A stretch of 64,000 bases of DNA from Liolophura sinensis (lineage: Eukaryota > Mollusca > Polyplacophora > Chitonida > Chitonidae): positions 46,433,682 through 46,497,681 of the forward strand of contig NC_088300.1 in assembly GCF_032854445.1 (NCBI RefSeq), read 5' to 3'. Within the stretch, counting starts at the first letter, position 1; each line of letters starts with the position of its first letter. Below, in pieces: positions 22,981-35,307 of the stretch. The translations under genes and the position numbers were made by a program. Below the pieces are notes generated by a model, which was not told the DNA's origin, searched no databases, and was given only the letters and a program-made list of their open reading frames with translations.

Positions 22981-24624
22981 AATATAAATTGAAAGCAATT
23001 ACCTAATGTAATCACCCCCCCCCCCCCCCCACTGTCCCTACGCAGTACTTTAGCAAAAATACCTAGAATCATCAAAAAGTGGAACTGCATTTTCACGGCT
23101 ATGATTATTTGCAATGCAAACATTGAACGTCGACTTACCATGGTATGTACACAGCAGTCACTCGATTAAGGAAAACTCATTAGAAAGTGTTGGGCCCACC
23201 ACAGTAATTTCATTTCTATTATGAAAATATCACATCGAAACGTGTTTGTCTGATCTAAAAAAAAAGAACACAAGTATTGATTGCAGTGACACAACTTCCG
23301 GCTTCATTAGCGAATAACCCTGACCTTTAACGCACGATAGTTCCAGCGCTACAGACTGGCTTGAACAACGTATATTATAAGCCGTTTAGACCAAGCTGCA
23401 TATGTAAACCAGAAAACATGACAATACTGAAGAGATGCCGTAACTGTGCCTCGTCTCACAAATACCAAACCTTCGAGTATGCCATTTTCTTGTATGTGTG
23501 ATTCATTACACAAGCCAAAGGGGTGACTGACATGCCAATTTCCGTGCACTGTAGCTAACGTAGACAGGTTTGAATCATATGGTACATAACATGACGAAGC
23601 AGATAAATGCTAAGCGCAGTGTGCTTGCAAAGGTGGGTTAATTAGTATGATGGAGAGGTGTATTTAGTGTTTTTTTCTTTATACCCACATCATAGAGTAT
23701 ACCAAAGCTGTCTGGAGTATAGGCCTACAATCGGACATTGGTTCAGATGTTTGTGGTGTGTGGCATTTGCGATGTTCAATCAACCGATGATGGTGTCCTT
23801 GCATTTATAGATCTGTGTCACAGGAAAGGCTTCTCGTCTACTCTCGAGCTAAGTTCTTTTTTGTACTCTACCGGAGCATAGAATCTGAATAATGAATTGA
23901 ACATGAAATTGTTAATGATCAGTTTGCGACATCACTAATTTAAAAAAATTATCTTGAAACCTTATTTCCTCTCCAAAATGAAGTTTATCCAAACATCATA
24001 CTCAAGCCCATCTGAATCAGAGCTTTACATATTTTCTCACATCACATCCTCAGCAAACCTCAGCCAAGAATGATCTCGAGATTTCAGTCCAACTTGGAGT
24101 CGTGCGCAGGTCAGGGTTCATAACCCTCTGGTCTGTACTTTTAAATGCATCGATATACAAATACAAAAAACAGCAGCATGGAGAGAAAACCAAAGCAGCG
24201 AAGATATTTGCGAGTTTACCTCATGGTTCTTGTTCTGTTATGTACCGGTATATGCTTAGATGATACCAACTGACAGGCTAGCTAACGCCATGCTTTATAA
24301 AGTAATACATTATGTGCAATGCACAGATCAAGTTAATTCTTATACGGACGTGCTGGCCTAATAACAATCAACAGAATTCTCACGTCTTGGGGGTTCAGAA
24401 CAGAATGCGTAAAATATCATGCTGGTAGATTTAACTTTCGTATAATTTGTTACCACTGTTTTTTTTTCTCCATCGGTACTATTCAACACTTTGTGATGTA
24501 CTGCAATTATACCGAATGTATAATAATGGCTCATCATTAACTCCACCCTCTCACCCAACCCCATCCCCCACCCCCAAATATGCGAAAAACCTACTCTACA
24601 AAACACGGAAGCGCAGAGACTAAA
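22981..24624. other. No gene; S2 counterpart of 16537-18180
   Basis: Lacks 80 bp present in S1 just before the shared ATAAATTGAAAG. Holds the C-run (about 23014-23030) and otherwise repeats S1 with few substitutions, including a small cluster near 23778-23826. Confidence 0.6.
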
Positions 24625-24844
24625 TTAGAACAACGGCGACATTGTGATAATTAGCAAGTGGTCATTCTTAACCGGTGAAACCCGACGTCTTGTCACTTTA
24701 CCTCGGTTCGGTTTCATTCCAAATTAAAAAGTAGCACCTCACACTAACCACCGAGGATAACCAGCATTAGGTAAATAAAACGCCGTGATGTAAATTGCCA
24801 AGTAGACGCCACTACTCTTGACCACCTTGAACCACCCTAACGTA
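24625..24844 (-). repeat. Dispersed repeat family R, copy (S2 sister of 18181-18400)
   Basis: Same sequence at an offset of 6444 bases. It is present through the tandem duplication and not through independent insertion. Confidence 0.6.
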
Positions 24845-25090
24845 GACGAAAAAGCATCCAAAGTTATTGCCTTGTGTGCCATTATTTCAATCCTATATTA
24901 ATCTTTTATCATTTAAGAATTTTCTAGGTTATGGTAAAAATTCAGGCTTAAACCTTTCCAAGATGTGATTTTCCCCACTTTGTTGTATAATTACGAAGAA
25001 CAGAATTACTAGTCAATATCAAAGACAATGTGTTATTCAGACTTGACTCTTAATTTCAAGGATTCAAAGGTCAAAGTCAAAGTCAAAGGA

Positions 25091-25339
25091 GTACAGCACA
25101 GAGAGTAAAACCCAAACAGTGACAACAATGTAAAGCTGGCAAATGGTCACACGAAACCTGTGAAATTGTCAGTTTACATCAGTCACGAATTTACTCTGAC
25201 TTTCCATATAAATGCATCAATAGTAGCAGCTTAGACGCTCCCTAGCACCACAGTAAAAGCAAAATTAGGTAACAAAAATGCAGTGATGTTAATTGCAGTT
25301 TGTTAGACGTCACTGGTCTGGAATTACTCAAAATGATTA
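25091..25339 (-). repeat. Dispersed repeat family R, copy (S2 sister of 18647-18895)
   Basis: Same sequence at an offset of 6444 bases, with very few substitutions. Confidence 0.7.
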
Positions 25340-26622
25340 TATAGTCATCGCATTTATCATTCAATATCCACTGTTTATAAAAACACCAAAACATAACAAA
25401 CACACCTACTGACTTTATTCCAAACAGAAATGGTGTCAATCGCAGGATGATTGCCCCAGCAAGGTGTATCTTATTAAATGGCTCGGCCAATCCTTTGTCT
25501 TTTAAAGACGAACATTCCATTTTCTCAACACAGCTTTTTCCGGCCTAGCAAAACCATCTCCGGAACTTCTGGAATAAAACTACCATTTGACGAGGATGTG
25601 AACCATTTATTCCGTAGCCTGTAGCACACGTAAACCCTGATTTGACTAATCATGAAGCTGTCTGACCCCAGACAGCCCGAGGTATCCAGCAATGACGAAC
25701 GTTCTAAAACCTCCTATACACCCTGTGGATTTCCCCTTAAGCTTTTCCGATATCTTAGTACATTGTTAAATACAAGAAAGTAACTATTTACTGACCTCTG
25801 TCCTATTAAGCAAGCATTTCTTTACGAGGCATATAGGATGCGAATATTAACCTTCTAGAAAAAAGCTGTTGACCTGAGGAACTTAATCTAAATTGTAAAG
25901 AATATCCGTAAATATGTTAATCATATTAAAAGATTGTACGCTTGGCTTTGATGTTATCTATATACAAATTAGATATATTAAATGTTTAGTTGTTGAATAT
26001 AATTCAGGGTCTTAAATGTTTAAGTACGACAACCGTTTAGAAAAAGAGAATTAAGGTTCCCAGCAGTGGCAAATGACAATTTACGGCTGATTTGCGCATC
26101 AAGGCTTTGAGATCTGCGTTTATATTAGGCCGTTTTGCTATTTAACTGTGTTGGAAAATGGGTTTTTAAATTGTTTGTGAGAATCGACGTTTTAAGATGG
26201 TTCCGTGGTGCCACTCTGCAGAACGAGGGAATAAATTTACTGGAAAAAAAGGATTCAATATTATTTCATCTGTGACAGGATATTGGGATAAAGATTCCTT
26301 TGGCAAGTTGGTGTTTGAGTGGCTTTTTCACAAAATGCTATTCTGTTGCTCCTCATCAATCATGCATTTATGTCCATAAGGAAAGAACTCGTAAAGTTAA
26401 TCCCTGATGGAATATTGTAGACGGATAAGATGCTGACTTGTCTTCATAGGCATTTTCAGTCATACAATGTATTCTCCACAAAAGGAATGGATGAATGAAC
26501 CATTAGAGTTTAACGCCACATTGGCAGTATTTCAACCATACCTTGGCGATAACATGTAAGAAATCCTGGAAACATTTATGCCATCGACATGAGAAATTCG
26601 CTAGTGGGCCTGTATTCAGGTA

Positions 26623-26819
26623 GTATTTAAGCATGAACATGATCACTTAAAATAACACCATGATCACTTAAAATAAAACCCTGTCTGAGGTGAACTGAGA
26701 AGAAGCCGTGATTTCCTGGTTACATGTGACTATTTGAGAACTATCACACTGTCGTCGTTGCTCTGGTTTTACTCTCTGTGCTGTAAGTCTTGTATACTGA
26801 TAACATTCAAATTAAAGCA
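26623..26819 (+). repeat. Dispersed repeat family R, copy (S2 sister of 20179-20375)
   Basis: Same sequence at an offset of 6444 bases. Confidence 0.75.
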
Positions 26820-27044
26820 GGAAGGAAAGGAAAGAAAACGAAAACCAGCTAAAAAAAACACCCAGATAAAATTCAGTCAAAGAACATTAAATATACTAGT
26901 TGTTTACATACAATATCCTTGTTCGTTTAAACAGATCTTTAATTATTTAAATACAGTATAGCCAGTATGGCATGAACACACCTGTCGAGGGCACAGTTAC
27001 GTTTAAATATGGACTGGAACATAAACGTGGGAAGCTCTGGGGAG

Positions 27045-28904
27045 TCACCTTTCACGACAGGCTTCCCAAAATGATCATACTCTTTTTACTTCGGTTACTG
27101 CAAAATTGTCCAAAAGAAAGCTGCTGAGCTAAATGTTCATGTGTGATTTGGAGTAATTGTAGAGTAAGAGTGTTTTATGATTACTTGCATTCTGACTCTC
27201 TCATTGTGTATAACGTGGTTGGATATTAAATTAATTATCCTACCATCAACTAAAGCAGATTTATCATGTGAAAATTAACCACAGATTTTCTTTTTGGCAC
27301 CCCTAGTGTGTGTCTATTACGCACGAGTACTTCCCTGGGCTAATGTAGATCGAATGTATATAATACTGACGCTTTTAATTCATTACACTTAGTAATTCAA
27401 CTATTACACAAATCTAGGACATTCGGTGTGTTCTGGTAGGTTTTAAATGATTAAATATGACACAAAGTCGTGTAAAATCTAAATTGTAACATTCTAACAC
27501 ACTTTTAGCCTAGACTAGAAAAGTCAGACATGTACCATATAGATGTGGCATGTTCTTTAATCCATATTGGCATTTTGCCAAGACTTGCACCTGTGACACC
27601 CTAATCAAGTTGGACGGATGCATTGGGGGTATGCCTACAGGTAAGGATGAAAGCTTGGTCGTCCTGTAAAGGAATTAATTAAAAATCCAACAAATGTATA
27701 TCATTTTGGTGAAATTGGGGTACTGGAATCTTATTATATGCAAGGATAAACTAAGATACTGCTGATGGGCTGTCAACGGATGACTGCATTTTGAGTCCTG
27801 TTAGACCTGTGACGTCTAAACTCTATTATTTAACCCCGTGCAGATCTAAGGGCAGGAGACATGCGACGATTGGGTGATAGGTTTGACATTCTTATTACAG
27901 CTTTAACAGCAGTATAGCTGTGCATAATTACCATTAAATCAATGACAGATACACGCAACTGCATGGTAACTTTTGATGAGTTATTTCAGCATGGTATCAA
28001 CTCCTCCCATTTCATGCAAAGTGGTATCTTCTAGGATCAGCTTCCTTGCTGACCTGATCGTGGACGTCAGAGAAAGCACCTCGGTCCCAACTCCGCGTTT
28101 AGATAATTTTACTGCATTTTATAAAAACAAAACAGAGACAAAAACATCCCTGGTCTGCAAAAAAGACAAATGAGGTAAATTAAAATTCTACAGTTGTGAT
28201 AAATTCTGAGAAAAAAAACTATTAGTGGTAACACTAAAGATTTGTTATTTAAGCGTTAGGACGATGAGATGTCTTCTCGTTCCCATAAACCTTTGGCATT
28301 CTTAAGAAAGTTTTCACTGATTTCTTATTTATAAACCTCTTTCCAAACACCAAAATGGTCAAAATATGTGTTTTTGTATATTTTAATTACATGACTATAT
28401 GTGTGTAAGGCCTATTGTGGAGATGCAGTTTCAGTCGTGACAATAAGTTACTGACTGGCAAAAGTTTTGATACCGTCGTTGAATATCACTTGACTCGAAA
28501 ATCGACTTGATTCACATCTGTGGTGGTCAATAAACGGCACAAACCTGCACCACAGCACTCTGTGAGAAATGACCAATCGGGTAAACGTAACGTAAACAAT
28601 CGCAAAAAAAATCGCAGTCTTATGTAGTAGCCCTGTGATATCAGTTGTCACTTCAAGGAGTTCAGTGGGTGAAGTCTGCGTCATAGCTTGTATCACGCTA
28701 TCTGATAGCGACGCGTTTTATTGGATAAAATTATCAAGGAGGCTGCCTCGAATTACACCAGCCATTGCTCAGTATTTTCGTTTTATCCTATAGTTTATTC
28801 GACGAAATCTCATCGGAAAAATGAAGGACGATATTTTTAGAAAGCCTGAACATCCTGCCTTCCGTTAAAATATGTTTTAACCAGGTGCTGCCATTCTTTA
28901 AGTG
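27045..28904. other. Nothing recognised
   Basis: Unique flank to the right of the tandem duplication. Short frames at 27973-28173 and 28448-28696 show no domain. AT-rich and without repeats shared elsewhere in the window. Confidence 0.4.
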
Positions 28905-28985
28905 TGACCATGTGCTAACCATCGCATTGTCATAGCTGCTCTGGTTTTACTTTGTGCTGTAATCTTTCGTATTAAAATACCAATT
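28905..28985 (+). repeat. Dispersed repeat family R, partial copy (plus)
   Basis: GTGTGACCATGTGCTAACCAT followed by GCTGCTCTGGTTTTACTTTG and GTGCTGTAATCTTT matches the central part of the family. The left part is not clear. Confidence 0.55.
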
Positions 28986-29961
28986 AATGCATTTTACTGT
29001 AAAATGTCTGCACGAGATACGTGCCGGAAAAAAGGCACGTGTCCACTGTTTGAGGACTTAGCCTGTGGTATTGCCCTCAAAGAATAGACAGGTTTTGAAT
29101 GGTGAGACTGTCTATGATAAGGTAAGTCTTAATAGTTTAGGTTTATGTGCCTGTCTATGTTGGTTATATAATAGTTATTACATAACAAATATAAAGTAGG
29201 ATTAAATGTTTATATTTTCATTCACAGTTCTATACATGTCTTTGAAGGACACCCAATGCCTGCTGGTTATACGTGACCAGAAACACAAAGGCAAGGATCA
29301 AAGGCAGCATATACCTGATTGATGGATAATATCCCATCCATTAATTAGGTCTACATTTACAACAGTCCAGTCAAACAGTACCGTCATGTACTTCCACCAA
29401 AGCCTTTAGTTGTCAAACTAAAATCTCATCACATTTATCATCCATCATACTCAGGAAGCTGGTCCGTACTCCACTCTCTGCTTCTCAGTTGGTCTGTGAA
29501 GAAGCGCGTTGATATTGTGTGGTGATATTTCCTTGCGCCATGACCCCTTTCTGTGCCCTACAAGCTGAAATTAGGTATTAATTTCTCCGGCACTGAACTA
29601 CTCTCTGACAGAACATAGTCCATATTTTCTGGCCGGTTTTTGATAACTTCAGACAACATTCAGGAATTCATGCAGTACAAAAGCTTTTACTATGCTGGCA
29701 TCCGGGTATGTTTGCAGAATTGACACTTCGATCATCACATAATGCACTAAATTGTTTACACACAGCCTCTTCAAATAGAGCATTAGAGACAGTGTTTGGA
29801 ATGTGGAGAGTTGCTATTGATCACTTGAAGTTGTGCGAGCAGATTGTTTACAGTAGGACTGGAGTGGAACAAGACAAAATTAACCATTAGATAAAGAAAA
29901 CCGTATAAGGTGTCATACATGCGCAACGTGGGGCATCTATATAATGATTGAAGCTTCATTG

Positions 29962-29991
29962 TACAAATATTCAAATTCATGAAACGTCTTG
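29962..29991 (+). repeat. Single 30-bp unit equivalent to the minisatellite (A4)
   Basis: One unit, TACAAATATTCAAATTCATG then AAACGTCTTG, followed by GAGAACAAGAGT and a GGTGATGGCGAAAAATGG block that matches the sequence after the arrays in S1, S2 and A1. This is the one-copy state of the repeat. Confidence 0.7.
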
Positions 29992-30120
29992 GAGAACAAG
30001 AGTTTAATATTTATCCTGGTGATGGCGAAAAATGGTATCATTTTCTTTGACAATTGAGACAAACTGTGCAATCTCATTGTCGCCACAGGCTTTCCCTCAT
30101 AAAGCAATCAGCAAGGAGTT

Positions 30121-30223
30121 CCATTCTTCTCCCAAGGAGTGTCTTTCTTCTCCCAAGGAGTGTCTTTCTTCTCCCAAGGAGTGTCTTTCTTCTCCCAAGG
30201 AGTGCCTTTCTTCTCCCAAGGAG
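30121..30223 (+). repeat. 21-bp minisatellite, five units
   Basis: Five units with the core CTTCTCCCAAGGAG at 30126, 30147, 30168, 30189 and 30210. Because 21 is a multiple of three, a frame with SSPKECL repeats is open across it, as are frames in other phases. I take it as non-coding. The array is specific to A4. The other A copies do not show it. Confidence 0.9.
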
Positions 30224-31480
30224 TCCTTGCCCACGAGTATGATTAGTTTCTACACTTTGAATGTTTACAATGTCATCTACTGAAAGTCGACAGTGAGTAC
30301 GAACAAAGAAACAATTGTCGAGATAAATCATTAAAACATTATCCCACTGGAACGAAGTGTTTAGAACCTGTGAAATAACATAGTATTTTAAGCGCAGGCA
30401 TGAGTCAGAACAAAACCCTAAGTGAACTGAAAACTGTGTTGATTGAATATAATTATGTCAGTACTGTGTGTGAACTTCATCCATTCACCGAGCTATTGTC
30501 GAGGCTGCAGTTTGGCTTCCCTCGCTTGATTTGTTTCAGTAGGGGATTTGTAATAATCAAATTACTATACGCCAAGGTGTTGTTTAACTGAATTAATCCA
30601 TGAAACCTGGCACCTGTTCAGTGCTCAATGTTTTCATTTTTTAACGTTTTATCTTTCTTTTTCAAATGTTTTTATTTTTATGGTTTATCTTTTATGCCTT
30701 ATTTTATATAATAGCGAAATGTTGTGTTTTACTCCAGTATTTTGCATACTACTGTTTCATTAATTTCATCCAGACCATGTTATTAGGCACCTCCATTGCT
30801 GCAGTTCAAGTAATGCCATGACAGTTGGAATCAAACTTTGAATGAGGTGAAAACATTTGTGCTTCACCCGATATGACTACAGATCCCCATTATTGTCCCA
30901 TCATAAGTGCTACTATGATTTAACCCTCATCGCCGCTATATTGGAACAAATGACAGTGATAAACCTAATTTATCAGTAAACCTAAATCTGCTCTTTCCAG
31001 TATAGAGCTAAAATTTGGTATAGTTTTTTTATAGCCAACAGGGCAAATGTCATTCCCTGATACTGATCTCATATGTCTGTACTTTTATGTCCCTATCCTT
31101 GCTGTAGGCAGACACACTATAATTATGGTTTCCTGCATTACCCCTTTACTCCCGCAGAGGACACCTAACGGGTCAATATGGCTGACTCATTGTATGTGAG
31201 TACCACCGAGTGCTGAATGACATGCCAGATTTAGTACACAGTACTTAACGCAGACAGGTTTAAATCGCATGGTGACACGACTTACTCGTAAAGTAGCTGA
31301 TAAGCTAGTTATAACACACAATGCAATGGTAGTTGGACAAAAGTCGCCTCGGATTTACGTGATCGCCGGACTGTCTGAACGTACATTTAATGTTTCCTCT
31401 GGAGAATCTTACAGTCTGGATGCAAAATGAGCTTATCTTTGCCAAACCTAATTGAGTGCAATATGGCATCAGCTCAGATG

Positions 31481-32860
31481 TGATGGATGTCGTGTTTTGA
31501 CTGTAAAATTAACAATTTGCAGATGTAATCTGTTTATTTTATGTCTATTAAATTTTATATCCCTAAACATACTACAACAGTCTCGCCTGCATCCTCTATC
31601 GGTCTGATGTGCTGTCAATCTATTAAGCACTGGTAGTCTAAAATGTAGGTCATAACTCAACTGAAAAATACTACAAAAATATACAAAAAATGAATATGGT
31701 CTTTGACTTAATAAACCGATCCCATGCTCTTGTAGCTGGTATATTCACAGTGCTGCTTTACTGGAATGTCATGTGAAAGGCACCAGGTTCCCAGACAAGA
31801 TCAATCATAGCAACACCGTCCTATCCTGTGTAGGTTACATGCCAAATTCACCGATGCTAGCCAGAAGCACCACGATTACCACTTTGACATTCTTTGCTTG
31901 GGACTGAATCCAGATTTCACCTTTATTACAGAGACGCCATTACTACCTTCAGACTGTTTCTCAATTTCCCATTTACGTTTTGTATTTTCGAAGAGTTGAT
32001 AAAACTCCATTAGCCTGTTGTGTGACATGGCAGGTACAAATACAGACTTCCTCCCACTCAAAAACAATATAAATACGAAAAACCATACCCCAAAAAGAGA
32101 AAGAACTCGTGCTAAACATGGCTGATATTAAATCAGTCCCTGTCCAATCAAACTAGGGAGTGAGTTCTTCCGAGTCTGTATCCAGTCAGAAGGTCATCGT
32201 GGAAAACCAAGTAAAATGCTGTCAATTATTATCAAACACGCCATGAAAAGAATGACCGGAAGGTGAATGTGGTCAAGAACTACACCACGTCATCAATCAA
32301 CCAAGCAGAATAGCGTCTGAAACTAAACGAAGCCATCGTTTTTTATCATTCAAACAATTCATCAGCCGTGCAACACCGATGCACATTTTGTGCGAGATTA
32401 ATCATATATGAAGGAATGACGACCTTCGTACAAAGCGCCGAAGGTCACATTATGGTGTGCAGAGTAGAATTCATCAAAAATCACGCCATTATTGAGGTAA
32501 TTGTTTGCTTGTTTATCCATATTTCAGCTAATTAAATACTCTACTTTATGAGAAATAAATGGGAAAATGCCACAGGCGAATTCAGATACAACGGGACTGT
32601 ATGACTTAAGCAGGCCGCCGGCTTGGTACATCGATCTCAGAGCGATAGTGAGTGGGAGAAGAACACCCAGCAACCTTAGCTCACCTCGCATTTCTCTGTA
32701 GATCAGAGATTCCAGGCGAGTTAACGGTGTAGGCTACTTGTGTTATTTTCAGCTGATTGCCCATCACCTGTACAAGCCTTTTCCATCTGTGTTATTTTTC
32801 TGCATTCTCATACCAATACACTACACGGTGTATGAACGTCTTCAGTGAGACTTCCACACA

Positions 32861-32861
<1 letters not shown>
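31481..32861. other. Nothing recognised
   Basis: Unique-looking DNA with short frames only (for example 31876-32067, minus). No repeat or domain identified. Confidence 0.4.

Positions 32862-32918
<57 letters not shown>
32862..32918. repeat. AT dinucleotide microsatellite, 57 bp
   Basis: Uninterrupted TATATA run between CACACAG and CATGCC. It adjoins the SINE fragment that follows. Confidence 0.97.
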
Positions 32919-32920
<2 letters not shown>

Positions 32921-33025
32921 TGCCAAAGACACTAAACAGGACATCCCACCCAGTCACATTGCACTGACAGCGGTCCAATCAGTCCTGTTTCCTTGCTCTA
33001 ACCTCTCAGTGCTGAGTGCAATGCC
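32919..33025. mobile_element. SINE family C fragment
   Basis: CATGCCAAAGACACTAAACAG, CACCCAGTCACATTGCACTG, CAATCAGTCCTGTTTCCTTG and CTCTAACCTCTCAGTGCTGA appear in this order. The last blocks match 54980-55043, and I associate the set with a SINE common in molluscs. Only an internal segment is present. Confidence 0.65.
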
Positions 33026-34932
33026 TATAGAACAGCCTGCATGGAGTTTGTTGTCATTAAATCTGTCCTAGGAGAGATTCCCTGACGGGAGAGGCGAAGA
33101 TCACCATTCCTTCATCTAATCTGACCTGTAGTTGACACGAAGCCTTTGGTGGAGGTACTAAGTCAGTTTGTTTTGACCTGGCTGGGCCGTGAAATCTAGT
33201 GAGTAATACACACATCATTATGTACCCATTGTTTTCACAGGTTCTATAACTCTCCTCCTCACACAACTGACATTTTATATAGTGATGTCCGTGCTGTCTC
33301 ATACCGGATTACCGGGCTCCTTCCACGCCATTTCGACATGCTATCCTCAAGCGCGCCTTTTGAAACAGTACCAGCACTCCGAGGCGAACTTCAAGCTGTT
33401 TTAGCTGCGACGAAGAGCTATCTTCCAGGATGATGTTGTTGTTGTTACTGTTCTTGGTTCTTGTTACGGATGTTGTTCTTCTTGTTCTTAATCGTGGGGT
33501 GCATTTTGAATTTGCGCATGCGTCAAATATTGTGTCCGCACATAGGTCCATTTTGTACCACGCAAAACTCGTCTGTATACGATTCCTCTGAATAATGAGG
33601 TTTCTCCGTTGGCACTGAATTGTGACTATAGCCAGTCTCGCTTTGATCTCGCGTATTCGTATATGCACTATTTAAGTGTAAAGGCAGTGATGCTTATTTC
33701 AGTATACCTCTTCCCCTTCCTACGCTAGCTTTTTACTGACATATAATTTATAAAAAATATAATATACTTTTTTACATTTTTGGTATGTTTTCTACCAAGA
33801 TATGTACTTTGTCGCTCTTAGTCAATATCAGCTTTACAGAGAAAAATACTCTTTACGCAGAAAATTACTTTTCTACAACGAATTTTAAAAATAAAAAACT
33901 GGTCATTTTTTTCATGTAAGAAAATTTTATGGTACAGAAGATATTTTACAGAGGAAACTATTACTTCCGTAAAATAGAAAATCCTAAATGCAAAGATAAA
34001 TAATTTTGCTATGATCGTTTTGATGAGCTGCCGTACTAACAACTGTGTAGAAAAAAATACAACAAAAAAATCAAATGAAATTGCATGACATTAACAAGCC
34101 AACGTACCTTGCCCATTTCTAGCACCGGATTTATTTTACGCACAAAAACCTTGAGAAATAAAAAAAAAATGACAGACACAATCAAAGGAAATTGAATAAA
34201 CTGGACTGAACGAAAGCATTTATTTTTTCAAATACACAAGCAGATAAATCAATATACTAGTATACATTCAATATGCCACTGGAATCGAAATTGCATTGCT
34301 GTATTGGTACATATGTAATTGCATATGTTTTCATTATTGATCTCCTGAAGCTATATCTTGTATGTGAGTCATAAGTTTGCCCCGATCCCAGTGTGTTGTG
34401 TTCTATCACGCGGAATATTAATGCTCTTGGACATTGAAATGCAACGGACATGCCAGTCTCTTCTCGTGTTGAGCTGGCCGTCTGGCAGAATATTAAATGC
34501 CACCCACATAAACTCAAACGTTAAACATAAAGCCTCAGGGTGTCTCGTCGGTCAATGACCGTTATGCAGTAGTCTAGTGGTAAGATTGATAGGCTGATTG
34601 ACTGATGGATCAAAATGATTGGCATTATACATCTTATTTCGTGTGTCGTTAATTCTCGCCACTATAAATGTATAGAATTTATTTAAAAAAAAAATTAAGC
34701 TACAAAGTTTCCATTTACCAGACGGATAGCTGATGATTTTTTTTAGCAGAGGATCACCGCGATGTTGTTGAAAAATTGCAGCTGTGACGTAGTGAAGTCA
34801 AATGTATGCAGTATTTAACTCTTTCGTGTAGCAAAGACTGTAATTAAATATAACATTAAAGAATTCAGCAATAACTACTTAAAGTAAAGGAAAGCTAACA
34901 TATGAAGTAAGATTCATCATACAGACAACTGA
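33026..34932. other. No gene; AT-rich with a short trinucleotide tract
   Basis: Holds a GTT/CTT-rich tract at about 33429-33490 and very AT-rich DNA after 33680. The minus-strand frame at 33309-33668 (119 codons) crosses the tract and resembles no family. Confidence 0.4.
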
Positions 34933-35307
34933 AAAACTATGCGTAACAATTCTTTCATTTTTTGTCAGATTTTTTTAAGAGTGTTGAATGGCATTCAAAT
35001 ATTTGAATATTATGGTGGGCTGTATGAGCCATACTGACTGTATCTAACAACTCTGACGTCAAATCACATTTTTTCCTGATGTTTGCCAGAAGAAAGGAAT
35101 TTTTGAGAACATTGTTTCAGTAATCTTTTACTCATGGGGGAAAAGAGTTATTCCAACGTTCAGAGTCGTGATTAGATTTGCAAAACCTTCATATAAACTC
35201 ATAATGTGTTCCATAAAGCCTACCATAGAATTCAAATGTTTGAACGTCTTTAACTCTTTTCACAAAAATCTAAAAAAATAATTGAAAGTATAGTTATGCA
35301 TAGTTTA
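34933..35307. mobile_element. Fold-back / MITE-like element, about 375 bp
   Basis: Long imperfect inverted arms. The left side reads AAACTATGCGTAACAATTC, CAGATTTTTTTAAGAGTG, CATTCAAATATTTGAATATT, ATGGTGGGCTGTATGAGCC, and ACTCTGACGTCAAATC further in. The right side read on the minus strand gives AAACTATGCATAACTATAC, AGATTTTTGTGAAAAGAG, TTCAAACATTTGAATTCT, ATGGTAGGCTTTATGGAAC and ACTCTGAACGTTGGAA. Each arm is over 110 bases. No coding capacity. I see no certain target duplication. Confidence 0.75.

Larger units (their letters stand above)
20601..27044 (+). repeat. Recent tandem duplication, copy S2 (6444 bp)
   Basis: Second, nearly identical copy of S1. The S1/S2 junction reads GCTCTGGGGAG joined to GCATTGATGACG. 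The left flank of S1 ends CCTAAG and the right flank of S2 follows GGGGAG with TCACC, so only AG is shared at the breakpoint. Net length difference is 8 bp, made up of +90 bp of minisatellite, -80 bp at 22981, and small indels. Confidence 0.95.
29150..31480 (+). repeat. Old duplicated block, copy A4
   Basis: Matches A2 and A1 at GGTTATATAATAGTTATTA (about 29160), CAAAGGCAGCATATACCTGA (about 29306), CAGAATTGACACTTCGATCA (about 29716), AATAGAGCATTAGAGACAGT (about 29777) and GACAGGTTTAAATCGCATGG (about 31252). It lacks the Tc1 element and the MITE, and holds only one unit of the 30-bp repeat. Divergence is about as strong as between A1 and A2. No reading frame is shared among the copies. Confidence 0.75.

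Noticed and set aside
30032-30283. Frame with SSPKECL repeats as a protein
   Set aside because: It follows from the 21-bp minisatellite. Another plus-strand phase and the minus strand are open as well.
33309-33668. Minus-strand frame of 119 codons as a gene
   Set aside because: It crosses a GTT/CTT-rich low-complexity tract, has no domain and is flanked by AT-rich DNA without splice context.
33800-33960. Possible further inverted repeat in very AT-rich DNA
   Set aside because: TTACAGAG-like words recur on the plus strand, but no consistent pair of arms or period could be aligned by eye.
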